Source: JAXDTI01 sp034090045
GTDB lineage: Bacteria > Actinomycetota > Actinomycetes > Actinomycetales > Actinomycetaceae
Assembly (NCBI GenBank): GCA_034090045.1
Contig: JAXDTI010000004.1
Coordinates: 62,001-126,000, forward strand
Reading direction: 5' to 3'
Length of the DNA: 64,000 nucleotides
Shown here: piece after piece, positions 17,699 through 26,310 of the stretch
Numbering within the stretch: the first letter of the stretch is position 1
How the letters are laid out: every line of letters starts with the position of its first letter
Position numbers and translations under genes: made by a program
The notes under the pieces: generated by a model
The model's database searches: none
Seen by the model: the letters and a program-made list of their open reading frames with translations, nothing else
What the model was told of the DNA's origin: nothing

Positions 17699-18925
17699 AT
17701 GAAACTTGTTCGTCGTCTTGGCGTCCTCGCCGGAACCGCTGTGCTCACCGTAGCGCTCGCTGTTCCCGCACAGGCCGTCACCATCGAAGAAACAACGCCC
17801 GAGACCCCGGCTCTGAACGCTGAGCTGCCCGCGATTCACACCTATCGCACCTCGGGTCACTTAAAGGCAAATATCCTAAACCCGTTCCCGGTTTGCAACG
17901 CGTCTGAGGATCTGCGCACGGTCGTTTACAAGGTCACCGACTCATTCAAACCAGTCGGTACTATTTCGACTACTAACAACACCGATACCGCGATTCCGTT
18001 GACCCAGACCCTGTCGAAGACGCAGACCGTCACGGTTTCTAAGAATGGCGGGCTCAGCATTGGTGTGGGTCTTAACCTGCTGCTTCTCGCGGTGAATGTT
18101 GCAGCGACACTGGGCTATGATGCCTCTTATTCACTGTCCTGGACTGTCGGTCAACAGATCGGCCCCTACCAGGTTCCTGCCGGTTACACCGGTGAAGCCA
18201 CCTATGGTTTCCGCACCGTGAAGATGGTGGGTACCCAGCAGTTCTGCCTCGCTAACGGCACCTGGTCTGCTCCGGTAGCCTGGAGCGCTGACACTCCGGT
18301 GAAGAACGAAGTAAAGGTAAAAATGTATAACCGCGCTTCTGGTTCCTACGGCGGCATCGGAACTGGTTCTAAGGTAGACAGCACCGACTTCCTGCCGGTT
18401 GTTGAACCCGCCCAGGATCTGACTGCCGGACGCAACCCGGGCGGCAAGCAGGCTCTCGATTTGCAGCCGAAACTCACTGTTTCCAGCGCTAAAGCAAAGG
18501 GCTATGCGGGTGTTGTGGCACTGCGCGTGAAGAACGCCGGAACCGAGAACTACTACGGTGAGTTCCCGACCGTGTCTTTCTTGGTAAAGGTGAAAACAGA
18601 GTCTGGTCCTAGGGGTGTTGACCGTCTCATCACTCCGGGTTACTTCAACGGTGCCTATGTTCAGGATCTCGGATTCGACCGTTCGACCTCGACTCGCACT
18701 TTCCTGGTGACCGCGTCAAACTTGGTGCCCTCGGGTAAGACCGTGCTGCTGGCAAACTTCAACTTTGGCGACGGAAACACCACGGCGGGACGGCTCACCA
18801 ACACCATTGAGGTAACTCAGCTAGGTCGTGTTGCGGGCGATATCAGCACCTGGAATGACGTGAAAATGTCCTCAAAGGCAATCACCTACACCGATTTGGG
18901 TGCACGCAACGTGGGTATCTTCTGA
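17699..18925 (+). CDS. Secreted beta-rich protein of unknown function
   Basis: I do not recognise a named family with certainty. ATG 17699 with a TTGGAGGC site gives 408 residues. A Sec signal peptide is clear: RR near the N-terminus, a hydrophobic core, and a cleavage site after AVPAQA (residue 26). The mature part has only two cysteines (66 and 183), which could form a disulfide around a Thr/Ser-rich, beta-type region. This region includes the pattern QTLSKTQTVTVS, then an alternating hydrophobic stretch (LSIGVGLNLLLLAVNVAA), then SYSLSWTVGQQIGPYQVPAG. That order resembles aerolysin/MTX2-like pore formers and also uncharacterised actinomycete secreted proteins. The C-terminal 180 residues look like an Ig-type beta domain. 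Strong codon bias suggests high expression. It stands alone, with a terminator after it. Confidence 0.85.
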   Translation: MKLVRRLGVLAGTAVLTVALAVPAQAVTIEETTPETPALNAELPAIHTYRTSGHLKANILNPFPVCNASEDLRTVVYKVTDSFKPVGTISTTNNTDTAIPLTQTLSKTQTVTVSKNGGLSIGVGLNLLLLAVNVAATLGYDASYSLSWTVGQQIGPYQVPAGYTGEATYGFRTVKMVGTQQFCLANGTWSAPVAWSADTPVKNEVKVKMYNRASGSYGGIGTGSKVDSTDFLPVVEPAQDLTAGRNPGGKQALDLQPKLTVSSAKAKGYAGVVALRVKNAGTENYYGEFPTVSFLVKVKTESGPRGVDRLITPGYFNGAYVQDLGFDRSTSTRTFLVTASNLVPSGKTVLLANFNFGDGNTTAGRLTNTIEVTQLGRVAGDISTWNDVKMSSKAITYTDLGARNVGIF

Positions 18926-18963
18926 TTACTCAGTGGTAGTTAAGAAACCCCAAATAATATATT

Positions 18964-19005
18964 GTTCCCTCCTCCGGTAATAACTAACCTACCGGGGGAG
19001 GGAAC
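18964..19005 (+). terminator. Terminator hairpin after the secreted-protein gene
   Basis: GTTCCCTCCTCCGGTA (18964-18979) pairs with TACCGGGGGAGGGAAC (18990-19005) with one G-U pair. The 16-bp stem has a 10-base loop and is followed by a weak T-rich stretch (TACTTTATATT). It lies between convergent genes and may also serve the gene ending at 19030. Confidence 0.8.
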
Positions 19006-19029
19006 TACTTTATATTCACAGGTGGTTCA

Positions 19030-20253
19030 TTAACAGCTCGGAGAAGTATTTTCACTCGCCCGATCATGTCCACCTGGTATCGGAGTGTGCTCACCGTTCC
19101 CGGAAAACTCAAAAATACCGGGATCCAGGGGATGCCCTGCTTTGCGTTCGGCACGCATCAGCTCAACAACTGCTTCCAAGTTACCGTAGCGTTCCTGAAT
19201 CTTGCGTTGCCGCTGATATCCAACTCCGCCTCGAATGATTTCCTGCCAGTTTGCGAGTTCCTCGGCACAACCCAAATCGACAGATACCGACACCAAAGAG
19301 TCCAAGAGTTCGTTTATTGACTCTCCGATAGGGCGTTCTTCTCCCACAGAGTTTTCAATAATTGTGGCATCCATACCGTAACGCGCGGAACGCCATTTGT
19401 TTTCGTCAACATACCAGGGCTGCATACGTTCCAAAGGCTCACCGTTGTCAAGTTTACGGACAGCATCTTCAACGAGACAGTGAACGAGCGCAGCGAACGC
19501 CCCAACTTCCATGAGGTTGGTTGATGCATCCGCAACTCTGATCTCGATGGTTCCGAGCTTCGGAGAGGGGCGAATATCCCAACGAATCTCGTCGAACGAC
19601 CTGATAATGCCGGTACGGTGAAGATCCTCGGTATAGTCTTCCAGCTGATCCCAGGTATCGAAATCACGGGGCGTGCCGGCTGTGGGCAACTGTTGGAATA
19701 CCATCGCGCGGTTATCACAGTATCCGGTATCCATACCTGCCCAAAACGGTGAGGCCGCGGTAAGCGACTGCATATGAGCCAGTTTTGTGAGCAGGAAATG
19801 CAGGACCGGGAGCAGTTGTTCACGGCGCTCAATACCGACGTGCACGTGGGTACCGAAAAGCAGCATTTGACGACCCCAATACTGGGTTCGTTCCACGAGT
19901 TCCGCGTATCGTTCCGAATCTGTGACCAGCTGGTAGATCGGATTCGCGAAAGGGTGGGAGCCGGCAGTTGCCAAATCTATCCGCAATTCATCGGTGATTG
20001 GTTGAACCATCTGCAATCCTTCAGTGAGGTCATCCAGACACTGAGATACTCGCCGGCGCGGTCTGGATACAATCTCGATCGTGTTGAGCAACATCTCCTT
20101 GTGCAGCAGTTTCTGTCCGGGATTTGCATCATTGGCTGCTTGAAGAACATACTCGGCTGACTGCCGAAGATTCGAGGAATCCGAATCGATGAGTTGCAGT
20201 TCCCACTCGATTCCTATGGTCGAGCGTTCTGAAGGCGAAAAATCAAGTTTCAT
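19030..20253 (-). CDS. Glutamate-cysteine ligase family (GCS2/YbdK-type) carboxylate-amine ligase
   Basis: Members of this family ligate glutamate to an amine such as cysteine with ATP. The ATG at 20253 follows an AGGAGGAGG site (407 residues). GIEWELQLID near residue 14 and the metal/ATP-binding GTHVHVGIERREQLLP near residue 133 are diagnostic. RPSPKLGTIEIRVADAST is the conserved Arg/Glu segment. The true substrate cannot be read from the sequence; gamma-glutamylcysteine formation is possible (compare EgtA and YbdK). It lies 16 bases after an amidotransferase gene on the same strand and is probably co-transcribed with it. Confidence 0.85.
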   Translation of the reverse strand: MKLDFSPSERSTIGIEWELQLIDSDSSNLRQSAEYVLQAANDANPGQKLLHKEMLLNTIEIVSRPRRRVSQCLDDLTEGLQMVQPITDELRIDLATAGSHPFANPIYQLVTDSERYAELVERTQYWGRQMLLFGTHVHVGIERREQLLPVLHFLLTKLAHMQSLTAASPFWAGMDTGYCDNRAMVFQQLPTAGTPRDFDTWDQLEDYTEDLHRTGIIRSFDEIRWDIRPSPKLGTIEIRVADASTNLMEVGAFAALVHCLVEDAVRKLDNGEPLERMQPWYVDENKWRSARYGMDATIIENSVGEERPIGESINELLDSLVSVSVDLGCAEELANWQEIIRGGVGYQRQRKIQERYGNLEAVVELMRAERKAGHPLDPGIFEFSGNGEHTPIPGGHDRASENTSPSC

Positions 20254-20269
20254 TGCCTCCTCCTGGGGG

Positions 20270-21028
20270 TCAGTATCGACGGCGATAACGCTGGGTGAAA
20301 GCCGTAATCAAATAGTTTGCGCCGTCTACATCAGCGGCAGCACGTTCCTTTTCGATAGTTTCGGCTTTTTCCAAGTCAAAATAGTCGCCAGCATAGTAGT
20401 CGTTTCGTATTTTCATGCCCTCATTGTCAATTTCGGGATGAAACTGTGTCCCGTAGAGATTGTTACCGATACGCAACATCTGTATCGGACAGAGTTCTGA
20501 GTAAGCCAGCACTGCAGAACCCTCAGGTGGAGTGCCAACTGAATCGTGGTGCCCGAGGAATGATTGAAAGTTGCGCGGCAGCTGTCCGGTCAGTTCATCT
20601 GTGAGCCCAGCCTCGGTGAGACTAATTACTGGAGCTCCGATGTCCTCTCCAAATGCTCCTGTTAATGAACCCCCGGCTGCCAGGTTCAAGGCGTGCATAC
20701 CGTAACAGATCCCTAATGTTGGGAAATCCTGGGCGATCAATCTCTCAGAGAACTCAAGTAGCTGATCCTCTAGTTCATCCTGACCGGGATGGCGTTTGCC
20801 CGGTGGATCACCGAAAGTGTATTCCGAACCGGAGAGGAAAACTCCCGAATAGTTGTCGAGGTTCACCTCGCTGAGCTGCGGAACAGGTTCCGAAACCATC
20901 AGTACTGCCTCTAGTTCACTGCCGCTAAGGTCTCCGAATGTTGAAATCCTATCCAATTCGCTGGCAATAATGTCAGGAGCCGGACGGCAGATAACAGCCA
21001 GGAAAGGCTTGTTTGAAGGTGCAGCCAT
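20270..21028 (-). CDS. Class I glutamine amidotransferase-like protein (GuaA N-domain type)
   Basis: This 252-residue, single-domain class I amidotransferase has the nucleophile elbow GICYGMHALNLAAGG near residue 107. LGHHDSVGTPP follows, and the His-Glu pair is in GTQFHPEID near residue 194. It resembles stand-alone GMP-synthase-like amidotransferases, which often act as gamma-glutamyl hydrolases rather than ammonia donors. No synthetase partner is fused. No clear ribosome site precedes ATG 21028. It shares a 76-base divergent region with uvrA and leads into the GCS2 ligase gene, which suggests a joint role in gamma-glutamyl compound metabolism (inference). Confidence 0.8.
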   Translation of the reverse strand: MAAPSNKPFLAVICRPAPDIIASELDRISTFGDLSGSELEAVLMVSEPVPQLSEVNLDNYSGVFLSGSEYTFGDPPGKRHPGQDELEDQLLEFSERLIAQDFPTLGICYGMHALNLAAGGSLTGAFGEDIGAPVISLTEAGLTDELTGQLPRNFQSFLGHHDSVGTPPEGSAVLAYSELCPIQMLRIGNNLYGTQFHPEIDNEGMKIRNDYYAGDYFDLEKAETIEKERAAADVDGANYLITAFTQRYRRRY

Positions 21029-21104
21029 ATATCAAGGCTATCTGATGGCGCTGAGCCGTGCATTTTCGTTTCCCACTGTGTCAGGTGGAGAGCAAGTCAG
21101 TAAA

Positions 21105-24050
21105 ATGATTTGGGTGAGTGAAGAGCAGTTGGTTGTGTCCGGGGCGCGATCCCACAATTTACGAAACGTTTCGGTTTCTATTCCCAGAGGTGCGCTCACT
21201 GTTTTTTCCGGTCTCTCTGGTTCAGGTAAATCATCGCTTGCTTTCGACACCATTTTTGCTGAGGGACAGCGCCGCTATGTGGAGTCGCTGTCCAGCTATG
21301 CTCGCCAATTTCTGGGGCAGATGGATAAACCAGACGTGGACTTCATTGAGGGGCTATCTCCAGCAGTGTCGATAGACCAAAAATCTACATCTCGTAACCC
21401 GCGTTCAACGGTGGGAACAATCACTGAAATTTATGATTACTTGCGATTGCTCTATGCCCGTGTCGGTCAAGCGTACTGCCCAATATGCGGAGAGGCGATA
21501 ACAGCTCAGAGCGCCGAGCAGATGGTTAATAGGATTTTGGCGCTTCCCGAGCGAACCAGATTCCAAGTTTTGGCACCGGTTGTGCGTGGTCGCAAAGGGC
21601 AATTTGTTGAACTGTTTGACGAGCTAAAGTCTGGGGGATTCTCCCGAATACAGGTTGACGGCACAGACTATCGCCTTGAGGATCCCCCGGAACTCGATTT
21701 GCAGGTTAAACATGATGTTGCGGTTGTGGTAGACCGCCTGGTGATTAAACCTGATTTACGTACCCGTCTCACCGATTCGATCGAAACTGCGCTCCAGCTT
21801 GCCGAGGGTATTGTGGTCATTGATTTTCCGGATCTGGATGCCGCTCCGGTACTGGGGGAGGTTGTGGCAGAGTCCTCGCAGGCTGGATTGCAGACCCGTT
21901 CGGTGAAAGACTCTCAAAAACAAGGTAAACATAAAGCTCGCGCAGCCCGTGCCGATAAGCAGTGGAAGTTCTCAGAGAAACGTGCCTGCCCTAACGATCA
22001 CCCGCTAGAACTCGATGAGATTGAACCGCGCACTTTTTCCTTTAACGCCCCCTACGGCGCCTGCCCGGGGTGTGACGGTCTCGGTTCGCATCTGGAGGTT
22101 GACCCTGATCTTTTAATCCCAGATAGAACCAAGACCCTGGCTGAGGGAGCTATTGCTCCCTGGAGTGGACATCAAAAGTATTTCTCCAAGCTGATAGCGG
22201 CTCTCGGGGAGCAACTCGATTTTGACCTAGATACTCCTTTCGAGGATCTTTCGGAGGATGTTCAGGATGCCTTGTTAAACGGTCGGGACTATCAGGTCAA
22301 TGTGCGCTACCGTAACCGTTGGGGACGGCAAAGGGTCTATGCTAGCGGTTTCGAAGGCGTTGTGAACTATGTGAATCGCAAGCATTCGGAAACTGAATCC
22401 GACCTGAGCAGAGCCCGATACGAGGGCTATATGAGACAGGTTTCCTGTTCGCTATGTCACGGGCGCAGACTGCGACCTGAAGTGTTGGCGGTACGCGTCG
22501 GGGAACTCAATATCTCAGAGTTCACGGATCTTTGTGTCGATCGCGAAATCGACTATTTGAATGATTTAGAGCTCACCGGCGCCGCAGAAGTCATTGCGCG
22601 ACCAATACTTTTGGAGATAAAGGCTCGACTGAAGTTCCTCTCTGATGTTGGTTTGACCTATCTGACGCTGTCTCGGGGGGCTGCGACACTATCCGGGGGT
22701 GAGGCACAGCGAATCAGGCTCGCAACCCAGATTGGTTCCGGTCTCGTAGGGGTTCTCTATGTTCTCGATGAACCCTCTATTGGTTTGCATCAACGCGATA
22801 ACAGGAAACTGATCGAAACCCTTGAACATCTGCGTGACCTGGGGAACACCCTGATAGTTGTCGAGCACGACGAAGATACTATTCGCGCAGCTGACTGGGT
22901 AATAGATATTGGTCCGCGTGCCGGAGCAGCTGGTGGAAACATTATCTATTCTGGACCGGTATCTGGACTGCTGGAAGCCAAGGGGTCGATAACCGGTGAT
23001 TACCTGGCTGGCAGACGTTCCATAGCGATGCCTCTCCAGCGTCGCAAACAGCAGCAGGGGTGGCTGAAAATAGTTGGTGCCAGCGAAAACAACTTGAACA
23101 ATATCGATGTGGAGTTCCCGCTGGGAAACCTGGTGGTGGTGACGGGAGTTTCTGGTTCCGGTAAGTCCACCCTGGTTAACCAGATTCTCTATCGGGCGCT
23201 GGCTCGGCACCTGAACCGTTCTCGAATCGTTCCCGGCAGACACAGGAGAATCGAAGGTATAGACAGCATAGACAAGGTTGTTCATGTGGATCAGTCACCT
23301 ATAGGTCGAACTCCCCGGTCGAATCCAGCAACATACACCGGCGTTTGGGATGATATACGCAAACTCTATGCCGCAACCCCGGATGCGAAAAGTCGGGGAT
23401 ACGGTCCCGGTCGCTTCTCCTTTAACGTCAAAGGCGGGCGCTGTGAATCGTGCCATGGTGATGGGACCTTGAGAATAGAGATGAATTTCCTTCCGGATGT
23501 TTATGTGACCTGCGAGGTGTGTCACGGTGCTCGATACAACTCCGAGACTCTCCAGGTGCGCTATAAAGGCAAAAACGTCTCTGAAGTCCTGGATATGTCA
23601 ATTGCTGAAGCAGCCGAGTTCTTTTCCTCGATGGGGTCGATCTCGCGACACCTCACCACTTTGGTGGATGTGGGGCTCGGGTACCTGAAACTTGGTCAGC
23701 CGGCAACAACACTGTCTGGCGGTGAAGCACAGAGAGTTAAACTGGCCTCCGAGTTGCATAAGCGCTCTCGCGGACGAAATGTTTATGTGCTTGATGAACC
23801 GACAACCGGGCTCCATTTGGAGGATATACGGAAACTGCTGCAGGTTTTACAGGGTCTGGTAGACAAAGGAAATACCGTAATCGTTATTGAACACAACTTG
23901 GATGTGGTGAAATGCGCCGATTGGATAGTTGATTTAGGTCCCGATGGGGGAGCGGGAGGCGGCACCGTAGTTGCAACTGGAACTCCTGAAACAGTCGCGA
24001 AAGTAAAGGAATCCTATACCGGACAATTCCTGGCTGAAATGTTTACTTAG
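21105..24050 (+). CDS. uvrA: Excinuclease ABC subunit UvrA
   Basis: UvrA is the damage-sensing ABC ATPase dimer of nucleotide excision repair and works with UvrC (59412). The first Walker A is FSGLSGSGKSSLAFDTIF and the second is GVSGSGKSTLVNQIL. The signatures are LSGGEAQRIRLA and LSGGEAQRVKLA. Zinc modules are CPICGEAI, CPNDHP...CPGC and CESCHGDG...CEVCHGA. I chose ATG 21105 (981 residues); GTG 21114 (MSEEQLVVSGAR) fits the family start about as well, and GTG 21078 is possible. The frame stays open further upstream but overlaps the divergent amidotransferase gene. No LexA-type box is evident. Its TAG interlocks with the TAA of the convergent gene. Confidence 0.97.
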   Translation: MIWVSEEQLVVSGARSHNLRNVSVSIPRGALTVFSGLSGSGKSSLAFDTIFAEGQRRYVESLSSYARQFLGQMDKPDVDFIEGLSPAVSIDQKSTSRNPRSTVGTITEIYDYLRLLYARVGQAYCPICGEAITAQSAEQMVNRILALPERTRFQVLAPVVRGRKGQFVELFDELKSGGFSRIQVDGTDYRLEDPPELDLQVKHDVAVVVDRLVIKPDLRTRLTDSIETALQLAEGIVVIDFPDLDAAPVLGEVVAESSQAGLQTRSVKDSQKQGKHKARAARADKQWKFSEKRACPNDHPLELDEIEPRTFSFNAPYGACPGCDGLGSHLEVDPDLLIPDRTKTLAEGAIAPWSGHQKYFSKLIAALGEQLDFDLDTPFEDLSEDVQDALLNGRDYQVNVRYRNRWGRQRVYASGFEGVVNYVNRKHSETESDLSRARYEGYMRQVSCSLCHGRRLRPEVLAVRVGELNISEFTDLCVDREIDYLNDLELTGAAEVIARPILLEIKARLKFLSDVGLTYLTLSRGAATLSGGEAQRIRLATQIGSGLVGVLYVLDEPSIGLHQRDNRKLIETLEHLRDLGNTLIVVEHDEDTIRAADWVIDIGPRAGAAGGNIIYSGPVSGLLEAKGSITGDYLAGRRSIAMPLQRRKQQQGWLKIVGASENNLNNIDVEFPLGNLVVVTGVSGSGKSTLVNQILYRALARHLNRSRIVPGRHRRIEGIDSIDKVVHVDQSPIGRTPRSNPATYTGVWDDIRKLYAATPDAKSRGYGPGRFSFNVKGGRCESCHGDGTLRIEMNFLPDVYVTCEVCHGARYNSETLQVRYKGKNVSEVLDMSIAEAAEFFSSMGSISRHLTTLVDVGLGYLKLGQPATTLSGGEAQRVKLASELHKRSRGRNVYVLDEPTTGLHLEDIRKLLQVLQGLVDKGNTVIVIEHNLDVVKCADWIVDLGPDGGAGGGTVVATGTPETVAKVKESYTGQFLAEMFT

Positions 24051-25053
24051 CGTTTTCGTGTGCGTGTAAGCAAATCAAGTGGCAGCCCTAAGGGACGCCA
24101 ACCCAGCAGCAATCCCACAATAATCGCTACTACAACCACCAATACCTGCCAGGTCAAGCCGGGCAGCAGCTGAGACAGCCACGGGAAAAGCCCGAGAAGC
24201 CGCAGGATCGATGTTGGAATGAAATGCCAGAAATATATTTGCAGCGAACGCGAACCAAACCGTGTCACCAGCGGAATCTCTCGGCTGGGTACCAGTGTCA
24301 AAATTCCGAAACACATCGCATATTGCACCAGATAGGACACGGCTCGCGTATACCAGCCGCATCCCGGTATCCCGGTTTCAGCAAAGGGCAGCCGCCCGGC
24401 AAACAGAAAACGAAGTGGGGTTACCTGCCAGGTCGCAAAGATACACGCCGCTGCGAAAATCAGCACTATTAATGCTGCAGTTAGGCGAACCGCCGGTTTC
24501 GAAGTGAATACTTGCACCCCTGTTGGTCGCAGACAGTAGCCTGCCCAAAAAACGGGAAGAACACGACTGTGCGCGACAGATATAAAAAGTCCCCGATTGT
24601 CTGGTCATATCCCACAAACATGCCTATAAGCAGCGCCATCACCAATACGGCTGCCCGGTTTTGGAGGCGAAGCAGCCACGCCAGGGCATAACATGCTGCC
24701 AGTGTAAACATGAACCAGGGGGTTGCTGAATCCGAAAGCAAATCGAATGATGTGTGACCGGTTACCACATAGCCGAATATGGCTCTCACAACTTTCATTG
24801 CAAAACCGAGGGTTATCAGCATCGCAACTCGGCGCGCCGGGAAGCTTGTCTGCTCGTCCATATCGCGTAAAAACAGGCCCGAAATAAAAATAAACAGTGG
24901 CATGTGGAACGAATAGATGAAAGTAAAGGTGCCGGAAGCGAATGCCGAACCGGGAGCGAACCCAAAAATGAAAGTCTCGATGAAGTGTCCAGCAACCACC
25001 AGCACAATCAGAATCAGTTTTGCGTTATCGAACTTTACCAAGCGCTCTGCCAT
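24047..25053 (-). pseudogene. Membrane acyltransferase (acyltransferase_3 family), frameshifted
   Basis: An integral-membrane O-acyltransferase of the fucose-acetylase/OatA superfamily is split between two frames. The N-terminal part (25053 down to about 24553) reads MAERLVKFDNAKLILIVLVV, then AGHFIETF, and runs through several membrane helices to RTVVFFPFF. There the frame leaves homology and stops at 24481. The next frame continues the protein without loss as AGYCLRPTGVQVF to the TAA at 24047. The join is a run of six A on the plus strand (24547-24552). One more base would restore about 335 residues, a normal length. It could be a true mutation, a phase-variable tract, a -1 frameshift site, or a sequencing error. 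It lies 28 bases after the DUF3866 gene. Confidence 0.8.
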
Positions 25054-25081
25054 GGAAAAAATCCTATCGGATAGGCGCTGT

Positions 25082-26251
25082 TCAGAGCTTTTCCGCCGCG
25101 AATATGCCCGCAGCATAGGCGGATAGAAAAATGACCGGATCCTGGCTCAAAGAGCGTCCCATTGTTGAAAGACCAACCGGTATGTCAGCGAAGTCTTTTT
25201 GCCACTGTGCAGTTGAGACACGGTGCAGAATGTGACGTTCAGCAATACCCGAATCACGTAGTTGCTGCTTAATCCGATCTTCAAATGCGATTAGCTCAGA
25301 ATGTCCGCCCGGTTGTTGCCCACCGCCGATGTTGAACTCTTCACAGGTGTCTCGGTCAAATAGCGGTAGCGGGATATTAACTCGGGCCAAAGCGAGATTG
25401 CCGACTGCTCGTAGACTGTGGTGAGACACACCCCAGTGACGTTCTCGCCTGTCGGCGTCAGAGATGCGCATACACGCTATCGGCACACCGGACAAAGCCG
25501 CTGTTGTGTTGAGAATAGCGCCAACTTCTGTCCCTGAAAAACCGTAGGGAGTGCCAGTGCCTAGGTTTCCCGGCCCCTGCCCGGCGATAACAATATCAGC
25601 TCCGCATAGCGTATGTGCCGCCAACAGTGCTGATGCCAGCGAGGCGGCCTCCATGGTGCCACCAAAAGCCTGACCGCAACTGACAATCTCGGTAATCCAA
25701 TCGGCATTCAGAAGCCCGGCAGCGACATTGGAAAACTGTACCGGCAGTGCACCACCATCGGTATATACGTAAACTACGCGGGCATCAGATCGCACAGAAC
25801 GAATACCGGCAATAATAGCCGGAAGTTGGGAATGCAGATCGAATGCGATTACTCCCAAACCCTCCAGACTGGTTGCCTGGGCGAGCAACTCGTGGTCGGG
25901 TGCATCCTGCTCGTCAATGCTGGATACCATCACCTGCGATGGCGTATAGCGAGCTTTCACAATATGTCCGGCAGGTAGCGAATCGGAGGGCAGCTCATCG
26001 AGCAGCGCGGTAACAGTAGCGGCACCTCCGGTTCCGAGAGTTTTTGCCAATGCCGAACCCTCGATTCTCACCCGGGAGCCGAGACGAACTACACCTGTTA
26101 AATCCGGGTAGTTATTGGCTGCTACTGTGTCGCCCACCGCCAAATGGTCGGTGGCAATAGTATCCGGTGCTGCTGTTATTTCAACTTCGATAACTTGAAA
26201 ACCGGGTCGTTCCGAACGTACCCGTCGAACGATGCCATCACGGAATATCAC
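25082..26251 (-). CDS. DUF3866 family protein
   Basis: This 389-residue protein matches the actinobacterial DUF3866 family, whose function is unknown. Visible features are an N-terminal beta-rich part, LGTGGAATVTALLDELP, a Gly-rich segment IAGQGPGNLGTGTPYGFSGTEVG and MRISDADRRERHWGVSHHSL. No membrane segment or signal peptide is seen, so it is probably cytoplasmic. The GTG start at 26251 has no Shine-Dalgarno. TAGCAT ends 7 bases before the GTG, so the mRNA may be leaderless. It is divergent from pafB (59 bases), a neighbourhood seen in other actinobacteria. Confidence 0.85.
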   Translation of the reverse strand: MIFRDGIVRRVRSERPGFQVIEVEITAAPDTIATDHLAVGDTVAANNYPDLTGVVRLGSRVRIEGSALAKTLGTGGAATVTALLDELPSDSLPAGHIVKARYTPSQVMVSSIDEQDAPDHELLAQATSLEGLGVIAFDLHSQLPAIIAGIRSVRSDARVVYVYTDGGALPVQFSNVAAGLLNADWITEIVSCGQAFGGTMEAASLASALLAAHTLCGADIVIAGQGPGNLGTGTPYGFSGTEVGAILNTTAALSGVPIACMRISDADRRERHWGVSHHSLRAVGNLALARVNIPLPLFDRDTCEEFNIGGGQQPGGHSELIAFEDRIKQQLRDSGIAERHILHRVSTAQWQKDFADIPVGLSTMGRSLSQDPVIFLSAYAAGIFAAEKL

Positions 26252-26310
26252 AAAAATAATGCTAATGAATCGTTAAGCTGATTACAGGATATTTGAGGGA
26301 AGTGGCGTGG

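Noticed and set aside
20853..21104. Upstream extension of uvrA across the amidotransferase gene
   Set aside because: The extension overlaps a clear gene on the other strand and has no UvrA homology; family members begin near MSEEQLVVSGAR.
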